From Streptococcus equi subsp. equi (GTDB lineage: Bacteria; Bacillota; Bacilli; Lactobacillales; Streptococcaceae), in assembly GCA_900637675.1 (NCBI GenBank), contig LR134389.1:310001-374000 (forward strand): a stretch of DNA of 64,000 bases, in the 5' to 3' direction. Shown here piece by piece: positions 26,661 through 36,536 of this stretch (position 1 is the first letter of the stretch; the number at the start of each line of letters is the position of its first letter). The notes under the pieces were generated by a model. That model ran no database searches, was not told where the DNA came from, and saw nothing but the letters and a program-made list of their open reading frames with translations. Both the position numbers and the translations under genes were made by a program.

Positions 26661-28343
26661 CTATTGGCTATCAGGCGTTAGAACCATCGGAATGATAATA
26701 GGCTCGCGCTCTGTCTTTTCGTAAAGGAAGGGACGAAGCGCATTAACGATAGCACCATTGACAGACTGGATACTAGCGTCCTTATTTTTCAGAGCGATAC
26801 GAATCGCATTGAAAAGCACGCGCTGACTCTCTCTGATGAGCTCGCCTGACTCGCGCATGTAGATAAAGCCGCGGCTGAGAATATCTGGTCCGGCTAAGAT
26901 CATCTGTGTCTCAAAATCAACAGTCGCCACTGCAAGGACAACCCCGTCCTCTGAAAGATCACGACGATCGCGAAGGACTGCTGTCCCAATATCTCCAATG
27001 CCATTGCCATCTACATAAATGTCCTGAGCATTGAAATGACCGGCTATACGAGCGCTATCACTGGTCAAGGCCAATACGTCACCATTTTCCATGATAAAGA
27101 TATTTTCCTCTGGAATCCCAATATCAACAGCAAGCCCAGCATGAACCTTCTGCATACGGTATTCACCATGGACAGGCATAAAGTATTTTGGCTTAATAAG
27201 GCTAAGCATTAGCTTTTGCTCCTGCTGGCCACCATGACCGGAGGTGTGGATATTGTTGACCTTTCCATGAATAACGTCAACTCCAGCCTCCTGAATCGTA
27301 TTGATTAGCTTATTGACGCTGACGGTATTACCAGGAATTGGACTTGATGAAAAGATGACAGTGTCTCCAGGCTGTAAGCTGACCTGTCTGTGGGTACCAT
27401 TGGCAATCCTAGCAAGGGCGGCCATAGACTCCCCTTGACTGCCGGTACACATGATCAAAATCTCACTAGCGTGGTAATGTTTAATCTCATTAGGCTCAAT
27501 AAAGGTTCCCTTTGGGACCTTGATGTAGCCAAGCTCAATACCGTTAACAATAGCCTTTTCCATTGAACGACCAAATACAGCAATCTTACGCCCTGTCTTA
27601 ACAGCGGCTTCTGCAGCCTGCTGCAAGCGGTAGATATTTGAAGCAAAGGAAGCAAAAATGATACGTCCATGAATGCCTTCAATAATGTTCATGATTGACT
27701 GGCCAACGACCTTTTCAGAATTCGTAAAGGTTGGTATCTCGGCATTTGTCGAATCGGACAATAGACAAAGAACCCCGTCCTTACCAAGAGCAGCCATGCG
27801 ATGTAGATCAGCCGGATCACCAACAGGTGTAAAGTCAAACTTGAAGTCGCCAGTACAGATGACTTTCCCTTGTGGGGTGTGGATAACAATCCCAAGTGGC
27901 TCTGGAATAGAGTGAGTTGTTTTAAAGAAGGTAACGCTCATATGCTTAAAGGTGAGCTCGGTATTGTGATTAATCTCATAGAGCACAGCATCGCGTAAGA
28001 GACCGTGCTCCTCCAGCTTTCCTCGGATAAGAGCTAGAGCTAAGGGGCCTGCATATATAGGCACATTAGCTTGCTTTAGTAAAAAAGGAATACCGCCAAT
28101 ATGATCCTCATGACCATGAGTAATCACAAGAGCCTTGACGCGCTCCAAATTGTCAACAATATAAGAGTAATCGGGGATAACATAGTCAATCCCTAGCAGA
28201 TCGTCCTCTGGGAATTTGATACCGGCATCGACAATGATGATTTCATCTTGATACTCAATACCGTAGGTGTTTTTGCCGATCTCTCCCAGACCACCAATCG
28301 CATAAACCCCAACCTCATTAGGCCTTAAACTGATATTTGTCAT
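26661..28343 (-). CDS. rnjA: Ribonuclease J1
   Basis: 560 aa. Metallo-beta-lactamase/beta-CASP ribonuclease with endonuclease and 5'-3' exonuclease activity, central to mRNA decay and rRNA maturation in Firmicutes. The metal site is HGHEDHIGG (about 74-82), with [10 protein letters not shown] and the late NIHTSGHG and HGEYRM motifs of the beta-CASP part. The pairing with rpoY one base upstream identifies this paralogue as J1 rather than J2. Confidence 0.93.
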   Translation of the reverse strand: MTNISLRPNEVGVYAIGGLGEIGKNTYGIEYQDEIIIVDAGIKFPEDDLLGIDYVIPDYSYIVDNLERVKALVITHGHEDHIGGIPFLLKQANVPIYAGPLALALIRGKLEEHGLLRDAVLYEINHNTELTFKHMSVTFFKTTHSIPEPLGIVIHTPQGKVICTGDFKFDFTPVGDPADLHRMAALGKDGVLCLLSDSTNAEIPTFTNSEKVVGQSIMNIIEGIHGRIIFASFASNIYRLQQAAEAAVKTGRKIAVFGRSMEKAIVNGIELGYIKVPKGTFIEPNEIKHYHASEILIMCTGSQGESMAALARIANGTHRQVSLQPGDTVIFSSSPIPGNTVSVNKLINTIQEAGVDVIHGKVNNIHTSGHGGQQEQKLMLSLIKPKYFMPVHGEYRMQKVHAGLAVDIGIPEENIFIMENGDVLALTSDSARIAGHFNAQDIYVDGNGIGDIGTAVLRDRRDLSEDGVVLAVATVDFETQMILAGPDILSRGFIYMRESGELIRESQRVLFNAIRIALKNKDASIQSVNGAIVNALRPFLYEKTEREPIIIPMVLTPDSQ

Positions 28344-28344
28344 G

Positions 28345-28575
28345 TTAAAACTCCGTTAATGTGAAAACACCAGTTTCTTTTTCGTAGTCTAGGTGCTTGT
28401 CTGAGAGCAGCTCGATGAATTCGACATTGTAATCGGTGTGCTCTTCAACCATCTTGCGGGCTTTGATACGCCCCTCAAGCTCACTTGCAGCGTCTATATC
28501 TAGGTATAGGGCCTGTGTGTTTTCACGACGCGGACTGCGTTCCTTTGTTTCTTGGTAGAAAACTTTATAAATCAT
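28345..28575 (-). CDS. rpoY: RNA polymerase epsilon subunit RpoY
   Basis: 76 aa ([20 protein letters not shown] and a C-terminal TGVFTLTEF). Small subunit of Firmicute RNA polymerase with a fold like phage Gp2; proposed to protect against phage inhibitors and to join in recycling. As in Bacillus it lies directly upstream of rnjA, sharing a transcript with one base between them, which links transcription and RNA decay factors. Confidence 0.93.
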   Translation of the reverse strand: MIYKVFYQETKERSPRRENTQALYLDIDAASELEGRIKARKMVEEHTDYNVEFIELLSDKHLDYEKETGVFTLTEF

Positions 28576-28716
28576 TGATGATATCTTCCTTTCATGATGA
28601 ATCGATTATCCAAACAATAACAAATAGGTCAAAACGAGAAGGCCTCTGTTTTGACGATTACCTATCATGTGATTATTGTGTAATAGATTTAAACCTGATT
28701 CTGTGCAATTACTAAG

Positions 28717-28745
28717 ATTATACCATACTATCGGCTTTTAGTAAA
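28717..28745 (-). promoter_or_regulatory. Promoter of rpoY-rnjA
   Basis: On the minus strand TTTACT (28745-28740), a 17-base spacer and TATAAT (28722-28717), with a TG upstream of the -10. The leader to rpoY is about 135 bases. Confidence 0.65.
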
Positions 28746-28798
28746 AAGTTTCGATAAAATTATTCTCTTGACCGGTGATGAGGCTGTGGCTGTCTCCT

Positions 28799-28827
28799 TT
28801 TCCATGACCTTTATTTTATGTTATAAT
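28799..28827 (+). promoter_or_regulatory. Promoter of the tsaB operon
   Basis: TTTCCA (28799-28804), a 17-base spacer and a perfect TATAAT (28822-28827), 33 bases before tsaB and divergent from the rpoY promoter. Confidence 0.6.
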
Positions 28828-28860
28828 TGTGGAATAGAAATGACTTGAGAAGGGCTTAGT

Positions 28861-29559
28861 ATGAAGACACTTGCATTTGACACATCAAATAAGGCATTAT
28901 CTGTTGCTCTATTAGACGATGGCACATTATTGGCTGATCTTACGATTAATGTTAAGAAGAATCACAGTATTAGTCTGATGCCGGCTATTGATTTTTTAAT
29001 GTCCTCAGCTGACCTGAAGCCAAAGGATCTTGATCGGATCGTAGTAGCAGAAGGGCCGGGCTCCTATACTGGCTTGCGTGTTGCTACTGCTACAGCAAAA
29101 ATGCTTGCTTATAGCCTAAGTATTGACCTCGTTGGCGTATCAAGCCTATATGCCCTAGCGGCTTCTACTTGCCGAGAAAACCCTGATAGCTTGGTTGTCC
29201 CTTTGATTGATGCTAGACGACGCCATGTTTATGTGGGCTATTATCACCATCAAAAAGCTGTGAAACAGGATAAGTACGCGTCCTTTGATGCTGTTTTAGC
29301 AGAACTGGTCTCTTGTGACCATGTGATTTTTGTTGGAGAAGTGGAGGGCTTTGCAGAGGACATTCGATCAGCCTTGCCAGAGGCCAAGATAAAGCCAAGT
29401 CTGCCATCGGCTTTTGAGGTTGGTTTGCTAGGCAGCAGCCTTTCAGCTGACAATGTAGCAGCCTTTGTCCCACAATATTTGAAGCGGGTCGAGGCAGAGG
29501 AAAACTGGCTCAAAACTCATGCTGCCGGTGATGACAGCCAGTATGTCAAGCGAGTTTAG
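28861..29559 (+). CDS. tsaB: tRNA t6A biosynthesis protein TsaB
   Basis: 232 aa. ASKHA-fold partner that holds TsaD and TsaE together during N6-threonylcarbamoyl transfer to A37 of ANN-reading tRNAs. Recognised by MKTLAFDTSNKALSVALL, HSISLMPAIDFL and the conserved VAEGPGSYTGLRVATATAKM. First gene of the tsaB-rimI-tsaD cluster. Full length for streptococci. Confidence 0.93.
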   Translation: MKTLAFDTSNKALSVALLDDGTLLADLTINVKKNHSISLMPAIDFLMSSADLKPKDLDRIVVAEGPGSYTGLRVATATAKMLAYSLSIDLVGVSSLYALAASTCRENPDSLVVPLIDARRRHVYVGYYHHQKAVKQDKYASFDAVLAELVSCDHVIFVGEVEGFAEDIRSALPEAKIKPSLPSAFEVGLLGSSLSADNVAAFVPQYLKRVEAEENWLKTHAAGDDSQYVKRV

Positions 29560-29561
29560 CG

Positions 29562-29987
29562 ATGATGTCTATCCAAGAAAAAGCAGCAGCTGTCTATCAG
29601 GTGCTAAAAGAGGTCTATGGTCAATCCCCTTGGACCTTAAAGCAGATAGTGTCTGATATGCAGCAGGAGCATGTTGATTATTTTACCTTTTATCATCAGG
29701 AGACCCTGCTAGGTTTTTTAGCGATTCAACAGCTGCCAGGAGAAATGGAAATCACTAATCTAGCTGTTTTGCCAAGCTATCAGGGGCAAGGGATTGCCTC
29801 TTGGCTCATGGGACAGCTAGATGGCTTTGAGGGAGTGATATTTCTTGAGGTTAGAGCGTCAAACCATAGGGCGCAGCAGCTTTACCTTAAGCATGGCTTT
29901 GAGGTGGTAGGCCAGCGTAGCAATTATTATCATGATCCAATAGAAGCAGCCTTGATCATGAGGCGGGAAGGAAAGAATGACAGATAG
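29562..29987 (+). CDS. rimI: Ribosomal protein S18-alanine N-acetyltransferase
   Basis: 141 aa GNAT acetyltransferase; the acetyl-CoA binding motif is [18 protein letters not shown] and the C-terminal motif B is [19 protein letters not shown]. RimI acetylates the N-terminus of S18 in enterobacteria; here the name follows family and position between tsaB and tsaD. Two adjacent ATGs (29562, 29565) are possible starts. The end overlaps tsaD by 11 bases. Confidence 0.88.
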   Translation: MMSIQEKAAAVYQVLKEVYGQSPWTLKQIVSDMQQEHVDYFTFYHQETLLGFLAIQQLPGEMEITNLAVLPSYQGQGIASWLMGQLDGFEGVIFLEVRASNHRAQQLYLKHGFEVVGQRSNYYHDPIEAALIMRREGKNDR

Positions 29988-30993
29988 ATATATTTTAGCA
30001 GTGGAGAGCTCTTGTGATGAGACAAGTGTTGCTATCTTAAAAAACGACAACGTCTTATTGACCAATATTATTGCTAGTCAGGTTGAAAGTCACAAGCGTT
30101 TTGGTGGAGTGGTTCCTGAAGTGGCTAGTCGTCATCATGTGGAGGTGATTACGACTTGCTTTGATGACGCACTCAAGGAGGCCCAGCTTGAGGCTTCTGA
30201 CTTGACTGCGGTTGCGGTTACCTATGGACCAGGTCTGGTGGGGGCCTTGCTAGTTGGCCTAGCAGCAGCCAAGGCCTTTGCTTGGGCTAATGATTTGCCC
30301 TTGATTCCAGTCAATCATATGGCAGGGCACCTGATGGCGGCACGCGAGCAAGGAGAGCTGGAATACCCTCTTATGGCTCTCTTGGTTTCTGGTGGGCATA
30401 CAGAGCTTGTCTATGTGACCGAGCCAGGAGAATATCATATTGTTGGAGAAACACGTGATGACGCAGTTGGTGAGGCCTATGATAAGGTAGGACGTGTGAT
30501 GGGCTTGCCCTATCCTGCTGGTCGTGAGATTGATCAGCTAGCTCACCAAGGGACAGATACCTATCATTTTCCTCGTGCCATGATGAAAGAGGATCATTTA
30601 GAATTTTCTTTTTCAGGCCTAAAATCAGCCTTTATCAACCTGCACCATAATGCGCAGCAAAAGGGTGAGGAGCTTGTGCTTGAGGATCTCTGTGCTTCCT
30701 TTCAGGCTGCGGTGTTAGATATATTGTTAGCAAAAACGAAGAAGGCACTCAAGCAGTATCCATCAAAAATGCTAGTCGTTGCAGGTGGAGTGGCAGCTAA
30801 TCAGGGACTTCGTGAGCGTTTAGCTGAGGAAATAACTGATATAGCTGTTGTGATACCACCTCTAAGATTGTGTGGAGATAATGCTGGTATGATTGCGTTG
30901 GCGGCGGTGGTTGAGTACGAGAAAGGGCATGTGGCAGGCTTGGATCTAAATGCTAAGCCGAGTCTAGCCTTTGATAGCTTTCATCAGCAGTAG
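29977..30993 (+). CDS. tsaD: tRNA N6-adenosine threonylcarbamoyltransferase
   Basis: 338 aa. Catalytic subunit that transfers the threonylcarbamoyl group to tRNA A37. ASKHA fold: [14 protein letters not shown] at the N-terminus, the metal ligands in [20 protein letters not shown], and [15 protein letters not shown] near the C-terminus. Essential in most bacteria. Translationally coupled to rimI; a YdcF-like gene follows after 21 bases. Confidence 0.95.
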   Translation: MTDRYILAVESSCDETSVAILKNDNVLLTNIIASQVESHKRFGGVVPEVASRHHVEVITTCFDDALKEAQLEASDLTAVAVTYGPGLVGALLVGLAAAKAFAWANDLPLIPVNHMAGHLMAAREQGELEYPLMALLVSGGHTELVYVTEPGEYHIVGETRDDAVGEAYDKVGRVMGLPYPAGREIDQLAHQGTDTYHFPRAMMKEDHLEFSFSGLKSAFINLHHNAQQKGEELVLEDLCASFQAAVLDILLAKTKKALKQYPSKMLVVAGGVAANQGLRERLAEEITDIAVVIPPLRLCGDNAGMIALAAVVEYEKGHVAGLDLNAKPSLAFDSFHQQ

Positions 30994-31014
30994 TATTAGT
31001 ATGAGGAGATTGTC

Positions 31015-32043
31015 ATGTTTTATTTATTGCTTCCCCCATTGATTTGCAGTGTGGTATTTTTGGCTGTCTATATTAAGGAGCCAAGAACGCTGTGGCTAGG
31101 AGCTAGCTTTGTGACGACCCTAGGTGTTAGTCTCTTGTGTGCTATGATTTACATTTTTTCAATCGAAGAAAAGCTTCAGGGAGTTGGTATCCTAGTGCTA
31201 GGTGTTATTGGGTTTCTTGCGATTGTATGGTTGATGTCTAGTCCCTTTATCCTCTTGCTCTTTCTAAGCTTTAATGGCATTAGGCTCATCAAAAGAGAGG
31301 GGCTTTCCTTTCGGAATTTATTGCTGATTGGCTCAGCGGTGCTATTGTTTGTACATCCTTTTATCAGCAGACTATTGTTAGAGAGTATCGGTGATTCAAA
31401 GCTTTTAAGGATCATGTATGAAACGAGTGACCTCTTAATCCTTTACCTCTTGTTAATCGTATCAGTCTACACCATCTCAAGCATGCTGAATACCTTTTAC
31501 TTCAGAAAAACCAAGGAGGATTATATTATTGTGCTGGGCAGCGGCTTAAATGGAGACCAGGTCACCCCCTTGCTAGCTAGCCGCATTAATAAGGGCATTC
31601 AGATTTACCAGAAAAATCCTGGCAGCAAGCTGATCATGTCTGGTGGCAAAGGGGCTGATGAGCTAATAGCTGAGGGTGAGGCGATGTGTCGCTATGCAAT
31701 CCAGCAAGGAATCAAAAGTGAAGATATATTAGTTGAAAACCAATCCAGAAACACCAGAGAAAATATTCTGTTGTCTAAGCAATTAATACCATCTGGAGCT
31801 TCCTTTTGCTTGGTGACCAATCGTTACCACCTGTTTAGAGCCTTATTACTGGCTAAGGAGCTAGCCTTGCCTTGCAGGTGCTATGGGGCAAAAACAAAGC
31901 TCTACTTTAGTATGAATGCCTTTATCAGAGAGATTGTTGGCTATCTCCAATTAAAGAAAAAGCAGCACCTGCTGGCAATGCTCATCTTAACAGTAGGCTA
32001 TATAGCCATAAGAGTGGTGATGATCTATATGCTGCACATTTGA
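31015..32043 (+). CDS. YdcF/ElyC-type membrane protein (DUF218)
   Basis: 342 aa. The N-terminal half has four or five membrane segments. The DUF218 core begins at YIIVLGSGLNGDQVTPLLAS (about 174-193) and continues with GSKLIMSGGKGADE, NTRENILLSKQL and LVTNRYHLFRALLLA. A final hydrophobic segment is at the C-terminus. Related proteins (SanA, ElyC) affect envelope integrity; the substrate is unknown. It follows tsaD closely and is probably on the same transcript. Confidence 0.8.
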   Translation: MFYLLLPPLICSVVFLAVYIKEPRTLWLGASFVTTLGVSLLCAMIYIFSIEEKLQGVGILVLGVIGFLAIVWLMSSPFILLLFLSFNGIRLIKREGLSFRNLLLIGSAVLLFVHPFISRLLLESIGDSKLLRIMYETSDLLILYLLLIVSVYTISSMLNTFYFRKTKEDYIIVLGSGLNGDQVTPLLASRINKGIQIYQKNPGSKLIMSGGKGADELIAEGEAMCRYAIQQGIKSEDILVENQSRNTRENILLSKQLIPSGASFCLVTNRYHLFRALLLAKELALPCRCYGAKTKLYFSMNAFIREIVGYLQLKKKQHLLAMLILTVGYIAIRVVMIYMLHI

Positions 32044-32350
32044 TGTCATTGGCAAAAAAGCTAAGGCTAGTCACCTCGTCTTGGGCTGAAAAAGTCTCTC
32101 TTAGGTCCTTTTCTCAGATGATATGAGCAAGCAGCCTTTTTAAAAAGGCTACATCTAGGATTTTATGGAGCCTTAGAGCTTGTTGTGTGGTGATGTTCAA
32201 TGGAACCAATCACAATTGTTACAGCAAAAAGCAGGCCTTTAGGAACGTTTGCTTTGCTGGTAAGTCCTTTTACTTGCAGAGGCTGGCTACACCAGCCAAA
32301 GGCTAAGGCAAGTGATTTAGCTTGTGATGATCAAGGAGTTTTAAGACGTA
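32044..32350. other. Intergenic region before the rpsN terminator
   Basis: Nothing convincing. A 73-codon frame at 32200-32421 runs through the rpsN terminator hairpin and lacks a binding site. TCAGAT- and AAGGCT-rich repeats occur but form no stable hairpin with a T tract. Confidence 0.3.
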
Positions 32351-32387
32351 AAAAAATAGCTCGGTATCTTGGCATACCGAGCTATCA
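32351..32387 (-). terminator. Terminator of rpsN
   Basis: TAGCTCGGTAT pairs with ATACCGAGCTA around CTTGGC; on the minus strand the stem is followed by seven T residues (plus-strand AAAAAA at 32351-32356), about 50 bases after rpsN. Confidence 0.9.
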
Positions 32388-32437
32388 TGATAAATTGGCT
32401 TCTATGATTACTAAATCTTAAACAAGGTGAGTCAAGC

Positions 32438-32707
32438 TTACCAGCTAGCCTTAGTGATTCCTGGTAGTTGGCCTTTGTGAGCTAGCTCACGAAAATTGAT
32501 ACGGCTGACACCAAACTTACGCATGTAAGCATGGGGACGGCCATCAATTCTATCACGATTTTTCAAGCGATTTGGATTTGAATCACGTGGCAATTTGCGC
32601 AGTGCTTCATAATCACCCTTTGCTTTAAGCTCGCGACGAAGGTCAGCATACTGTTCAATCAGTTGGAGCTGCTTATGGTATTTAGCAATTTTTGACTTCT
32701 TTGCCAT
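32438..32707 (-). CDS. rpsN: Zinc-independent 30S ribosomal protein S14 paralogue (rpsN.2)
   Basis: 89 aa. This is the long S14 form lacking the CXXC...CXXC zinc ribbon of the 61-aa housekeeping S14: [20 protein letters not shown] at the N-terminus and [20 protein letters not shown] near the end, with no cysteine. Such paralogues replace the zinc-containing S14 under zinc starvation and are usually controlled by Zur or AdcR. Two AdcR-like boxes bracket its promoter, supporting that role. AAGGAG precedes the ATG at 32707. Confidence 0.95.
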   Translation of the reverse strand: MAKKSKIAKYHKQLQLIEQYADLRRELKAKGDYEALRKLPRDSNPNRLKNRDRIDGRPHAYMRKFGVSRINFRELAHKGQLPGITKASW

Positions 32708-32776
32708 TGCTTTCTCCTTCTTAATATTTAATAATCTCAGAGCGTTATCAGCACCCTGAATTTCCTCAACCAGTCA

Positions 32777-32788
32777 TTAATCAGTTAA
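32777..32788 (-). promoter_or_regulatory. AdcR-like zinc operator, downstream site
   Basis: TTAATCAGTTAA matches the streptococcal AdcR consensus TTAACYRGTTAA at 11 of 12 positions. It lies between the rpsN -10 and the start codon. A weaker related word TCAACCAGTCAT is at 32766-32777. Confidence 0.75.
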
Positions 32789-32802
32789 GAAAACATAGCT
32801 CT

Positions 32803-32830
32803 ATTATACACTAATTTCAATCAAATGCAA
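32803..32830 (-). promoter_or_regulatory. Promoter of rpsN.2
   Basis: On the minus strand TTGCAT (32830-32825), a 16-base spacer and a perfect TATAAT (32808-32803). It lies between two AdcR-like boxes. Confidence 0.65.
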
Positions 32831-32847
32831 GAAAAATAGATAACTGA

Positions 32848-32859
32848 TTAACCAGTTGA
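32848..32859 (-). promoter_or_regulatory. AdcR-like zinc operator, upstream site
   Basis: TTAACCAGTTGA matches TTAACYRGTTAA at 11 of 12 positions, 18 bases upstream of the rpsN -35. Preceded by TAACTGA, which extends the dyad. Confidence 0.75.
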
Positions 32860-32900
32860 GGCAAAAACAGCCTGCCAGTGAGTCTACTGACAAGCCTAGC

Positions 32901-34082
<1,182 letters not shown>

Positions 34083-34198
34083 TTAGCATAACATCAAGCG
34101 ATTTAACAGTAATGTAAACTAGGCTAAATTGACAGAATTCTGGTATTGTGTTACTATTTTTAATAAGAATATTCAGTTACAGTAATAAAGAGGAAATT

Positions 34199-34729
34199 AT
34201 GGCAATAGAAAAGACAGTTAGTGAACTAGCTGACATTTTGGGAGTGAGCCGCCAGGCTGTCAATAATCGTGTCAAGTCCTTACCAGAGGAGGACCTTGAT
34301 AAAAATGATAAAGGGGTCACTGTCGTTAAGCGTAGTGGCTTGGTTAAGCTGGAGGAAATCTACAAGAAAACCATTTTTGATGATGAGCCAATTAGTGAAG
34401 AGACCAAGCAGCGTGAGCTCTTAGAGATTCTGGTTGACGAAAAAAACACTGAAATCACTCGCTTATATGAGCAGCTAAAGGCAAAGGATAGCCAGCTGGC
34501 TGCTAAGGACGAGCAGATGCGTATTAAGGACGTTCAGATTGCCGAGAAGGACAAGCAGCTGGATCAGCAGCAGCAGCTGACAGCTAAGGCTATGGCAGAC
34601 AAAGAGACCTTGAAGCTGGAGCTTGAGGAAGCAAAGGCTGAGGCTGATCAGGTACGACTGCAAGCAGAGGAGATACAGTCTGAAATGGGACCTAAAAAAG
34701 GTTTTTTAAATCGTTTATTTGGTAAATAA
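34199..34729 (+). CDS. rocS: RocS-like chromosome segregation protein (DUF536)
   Basis: 176 aa from ATG 34199, chosen because AGAGGAAATT precedes it; the upstream in-frame extension is AT-rich leader. The N-terminal helix-turn-helix is VSELADILGVSRQAVNNRV. A coiled coil follows (about 80-160, with repeats such as KDSQLAAKDEQMRIKDVQIA) and the C-terminus is a basic amphipathic helix, KKGFLNRLFGK. This architecture matches pneumococcal RocS, which binds ParB and DNA and tethers the nucleoid to the membrane. Assignment is from remembered architecture, so the symbol is provisional. Confidence 0.75.
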   Translation: MAIEKTVSELADILGVSRQAVNNRVKSLPEEDLDKNDKGVTVVKRSGLVKLEEIYKKTIFDDEPISEETKQRELLEILVDEKNTEITRLYEQLKAKDSQLAAKDEQMRIKDVQIAEKDKQLDQQQQLTAKAMADKETLKLELEEAKAEADQVRLQAEEIQSEMGPKKGFLNRLFGK

Positions 34730-34737
34730 CAGTATAC

Positions 34738-34762
34738 CAAGACCCTCTAAGGGTCTTTTTTG
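34738..34762 (+). terminator. Terminator after the rocS-like gene
   Basis: AAGACCCT, loop CTA, AGGGTCTT followed by TTTT. Confidence 0.85.
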
Positions 34763-34773
34763 AGGAGAGAAGA

Positions 34774-35361
34774 ATGAAACAATTAGAAGCATATATTGCC
34801 TTTGATATGGAATTTAATACTGTCAATGAGGTTAGTCATATCATTCAGCTTTCAGCGGTCAAATGGCACAAGCATCAGGAGGTTGACAGCTTTGACAGCT
34901 ATGTTTACACTGCTGTTCCCCTGCAAAGCTTTATCAATGGCCTGACAGGCATTACCTCAGATAAGATCGTATCAGCACCCAAGGTTGATGAGGTGCTTGA
35001 TGCCTTTAAGCAATTTGTCGGTGACACGCCTTTGATAGGCTATAATGCACAAAAGTCTGATTTGCCTATTTTAGCAGCAAATGGCTTGGATCTGTCAGCG
35101 CAATATGCAGTCGATGTCTTTGATGAAGCCTATGAGAGACGAAGCAGCGACCTAAACGGGATTGCTAATCTTCGCCTGCAAACAGTTGCTGATTTTTTAG
35201 GGATAAAAGGAAGAGGACATAATAGCTTAGAGGACGCTCGTATGACAGCGCGTGTCTATGAAGCGTTTGTGGAATTTGACGACAATAAGTCTTACCTAAA
35301 CAAACAAAAAGAAGCGATTGCAGATAACCCCTTTGCAGCTCTGGGAGGGCTTTTTGACTAG
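34774..35361 (+). CDS. DnaQ-like 3'-5' exonuclease domain protein
   Basis: 195 aa. DEDDh exonuclease fold: AFDMEFNTVNEVSHIIQLSA carries the first Asp/Glu pair (Exo I), PLIGYNAQKSDLPIL the second aspartate, and GHNSLEDARMTARVY the His and last Asp. It resembles stand-alone PolC-type or epsilon-like exonucleases. The target (DNA repair, proofreading or RNA) cannot be told from sequence. Own GAGGAG site after the preceding terminator. Confidence 0.85.
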   Translation: MKQLEAYIAFDMEFNTVNEVSHIIQLSAVKWHKHQEVDSFDSYVYTAVPLQSFINGLTGITSDKIVSAPKVDEVLDAFKQFVGDTPLIGYNAQKSDLPILAANGLDLSAQYAVDVFDEAYERRSSDLNGIANLRLQTVADFLGIKGRGHNSLEDARMTARVYEAFVEFDDNKSYLNKQKEAIADNPFAALGGLFD

Positions 35362-35392
35362 CAGCGCTAGTCATTTCTCTGAAAAAGAAAAA

Positions 35393-35440
35393 TGACCTAA
35401 GGTCAGGGCTTGCTTGTGACCTTGGGTCATATTCTATAAT
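35393..35440 (+). promoter_or_regulatory. MerR-type promoter with two palindromic operators
   Basis: -35 TTGCTT (35410-35415) and -10 TATAAT (35435-35440) are 19 bases apart, the long spacer typical of promoters activated by MerR proteins. The spacer contains the dyad TGACCTTGGGTCA (35417-35429). A second, perfect dyad TGACCTAAGGTCA (35393-35405) lies upstream of the -35. Autoregulation by the adjacent MerR gene is likely. Confidence 0.75.
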
Positions 35441-35464
35441 GAGGACAGAAAGGAGGTGAAGGAC

Positions 35465-36016
35465 ATGTCTGATATTTACTCAACTGGTGAGCTAGCAAAA
35501 GCAGCAGGTGTCACTGTCAGGACAGTGCAATATTACGATAAGCGTGGGATTTTGTTGCCTTCCCAGCTTACTGAAGGTGGACGGCGGATTTACACCGAGT
35601 CAGATTTGGAGCGATTGAAAATCATTTGCTTCTTACGGGACCTAGATTTTTCCATTGAGCAGATTAAGCGCGTGCTAGCAGAAGACAATGTTATGGCGGT
35701 GCTTGACCTCTTGCTGGTGGATCATATCCAACAGCTGGAACAAGACTTAAGGACGAAAAAGCATCAGCTTGACACAGCTGTCAAGCTTTTGTCAGGTATT
35801 CGCTGCTCATCTAGTCACTCTATCAAAAACCTATCAGACATGTCACTTACCATGAACAATCAAAAAGCTTGGCGTCGTTTGCAGTTGAAAATGTTTAGTA
35901 ATATTGCCCTAGCAATATTGGTTCATGTGATGTTAGTGTTACTAACTAGCTATTTTCATCTATCTTGGTTGGTATGGATAGAGGCTCCACTATGGATAAT
36001 CTTTTTACTTTATTGA
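35465..36016 (+). CDS. MerR-family regulator, truncated by a frameshift
   Basis: 183 aa from ATG 35465, which follows AAGGAGGTGA. MerR helix-turn-helix and wing: YSTGELAKAAGVTVRTVQYY then GGRRIYTESDLERL. A dimerisation coiled coil runs to about residue 115, then two hydrophobic segments (IALAILVHVMLVLLTSYF and WLVWIEAPLWIIFLLY). The frame ends at TGA just after a T tract at 36002-36006, while a cysteine-rich extension continues in another frame (36004-36186). The DNA-binding and membrane parts are complete, so a shortened protein may still function. Confidence 0.75.
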   Translation: MSDIYSTGELAKAAGVTVRTVQYYDKRGILLPSQLTEGGRRIYTESDLERLKIICFLRDLDFSIEQIKRVLAEDNVMAVLDLLLVDHIQQLEQDLRTKKHQLDTAVKLLSGIRCSSSHSIKNLSDMSLTMNNQKAWRRLQLKMFSNIALAILVHVMLVLLTSYFHLSWLVWIEAPLWIIFLLY

Positions 36017-36186
36017 TCGTTTATTTTCGTAAACAATTTGAGTACCTATGTCCAAATTGTCATACTATTTTTGAACCAGACTTTAAAGAGTTTGCCTTGG
36101 CAGGTCACACACCAAGGACCCGCAGGCTGACCTGTCCTCATTGCCATCAAAAATCTTACTGCCTTGAATTGGCCAAGGAAAAATAA
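36004..36186 (+). pseudogene. Frame-shifted zinc-ribbon C-terminus of the MerR regulator
   Basis: In the -1 frame relative to the MerR gene the sequence reads on as YFRKQFEYLCPNCHTIFEP and later LTCPHCHQKSYCLELAKEK to TAA 36184-36186. The two CPXC pairs look like a zinc ribbon. Restoring one T in the five-T tract (36002-36006) would join the parts into a protein of about 240 residues: HTH, coiled coil, membrane segments, zinc ribbon. No start or binding site supports separate translation. Confidence 0.65.
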
Positions 36187-36187
36187 T

Positions 36188-36222
36188 GGAAAATCTCCGC
36201 TGGATACCCAGTGGAGATTTCT
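36188..36222. terminator. Bidirectional terminator between the MerR gene and ebfC
   Basis: GGAAAATCTCCGCTGG and CCAGTGGAGATTTC form a long stem around ATAC, with A and T runs on both sides; it can serve both converging genes. Confidence 0.75.
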
Positions 36223-36227
36223 TGCTA

Positions 36228-36527
36228 TTAGAATGGTAGCTTGCCAGCAAAGGCTCCTAGAGTTTTCTTAGTCGCCTCATCAATTTGAGCGAGGGCTGCA
36301 TTGATGGCCTGAGCAGTCATATCCTGAAGTGTCTCTATATCCTCTGGGTCAACGACTGCTTCCTTGAAATCAATGCTAACCAATTGCTTATCACCTGTAA
36401 AGGTTGCAGTGACCAGCTCCTGAGCTGACTTTCCTGTAAATTGCATAGCTGCTAGGTCAGCCTGCTTTTGTTCCATTTGCTTTTGAAGCTTTTGCGCTTG
36501 CTTCATCATGTTTTGCATGTTCATCAT
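36228..36527 (-). CDS. ebfC: YbaB/EbfC nucleoid-associated protein
   Basis: 99 aa from ATG 36527 ([20 protein letters not shown]). A TTG nine bases earlier is too close to AGGAG to be the start. Small dimeric DNA-binding protein of the YbaB/EbfC family; in other bacteria linked to nucleoid structure and the recR-dnaX region. The [19 protein letters not shown] core and the acidic [11 protein letters not shown] are typical. Confidence 0.92.
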   Translation of the reverse strand: MMNMQNMMKQAQKLQKQMEQKQADLAAMQFTGKSAQELVTATFTGDKQLVSIDFKEAVVDPEDIETLQDMTAQAINAALAQIDEATKKTLGAFAGKLPF

Positions 36528-36536
36528 AAGTTCCAA

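Noticed and set aside
32200..32421. 73-codon plus-strand frame between the YdcF-like gene and rpsN
   Set aside because: It runs through the rpsN terminator stem, has no ribosome binding site, and its residues look like no family.
36001..36007. Programmed -1 frameshifting at CTTTTTA in the MerR gene
   Set aside because: The heptamer is C TTT TTA rather than T TTT TTA, and no stimulatory hairpin is obvious close downstream; a one-base deletion is simpler.
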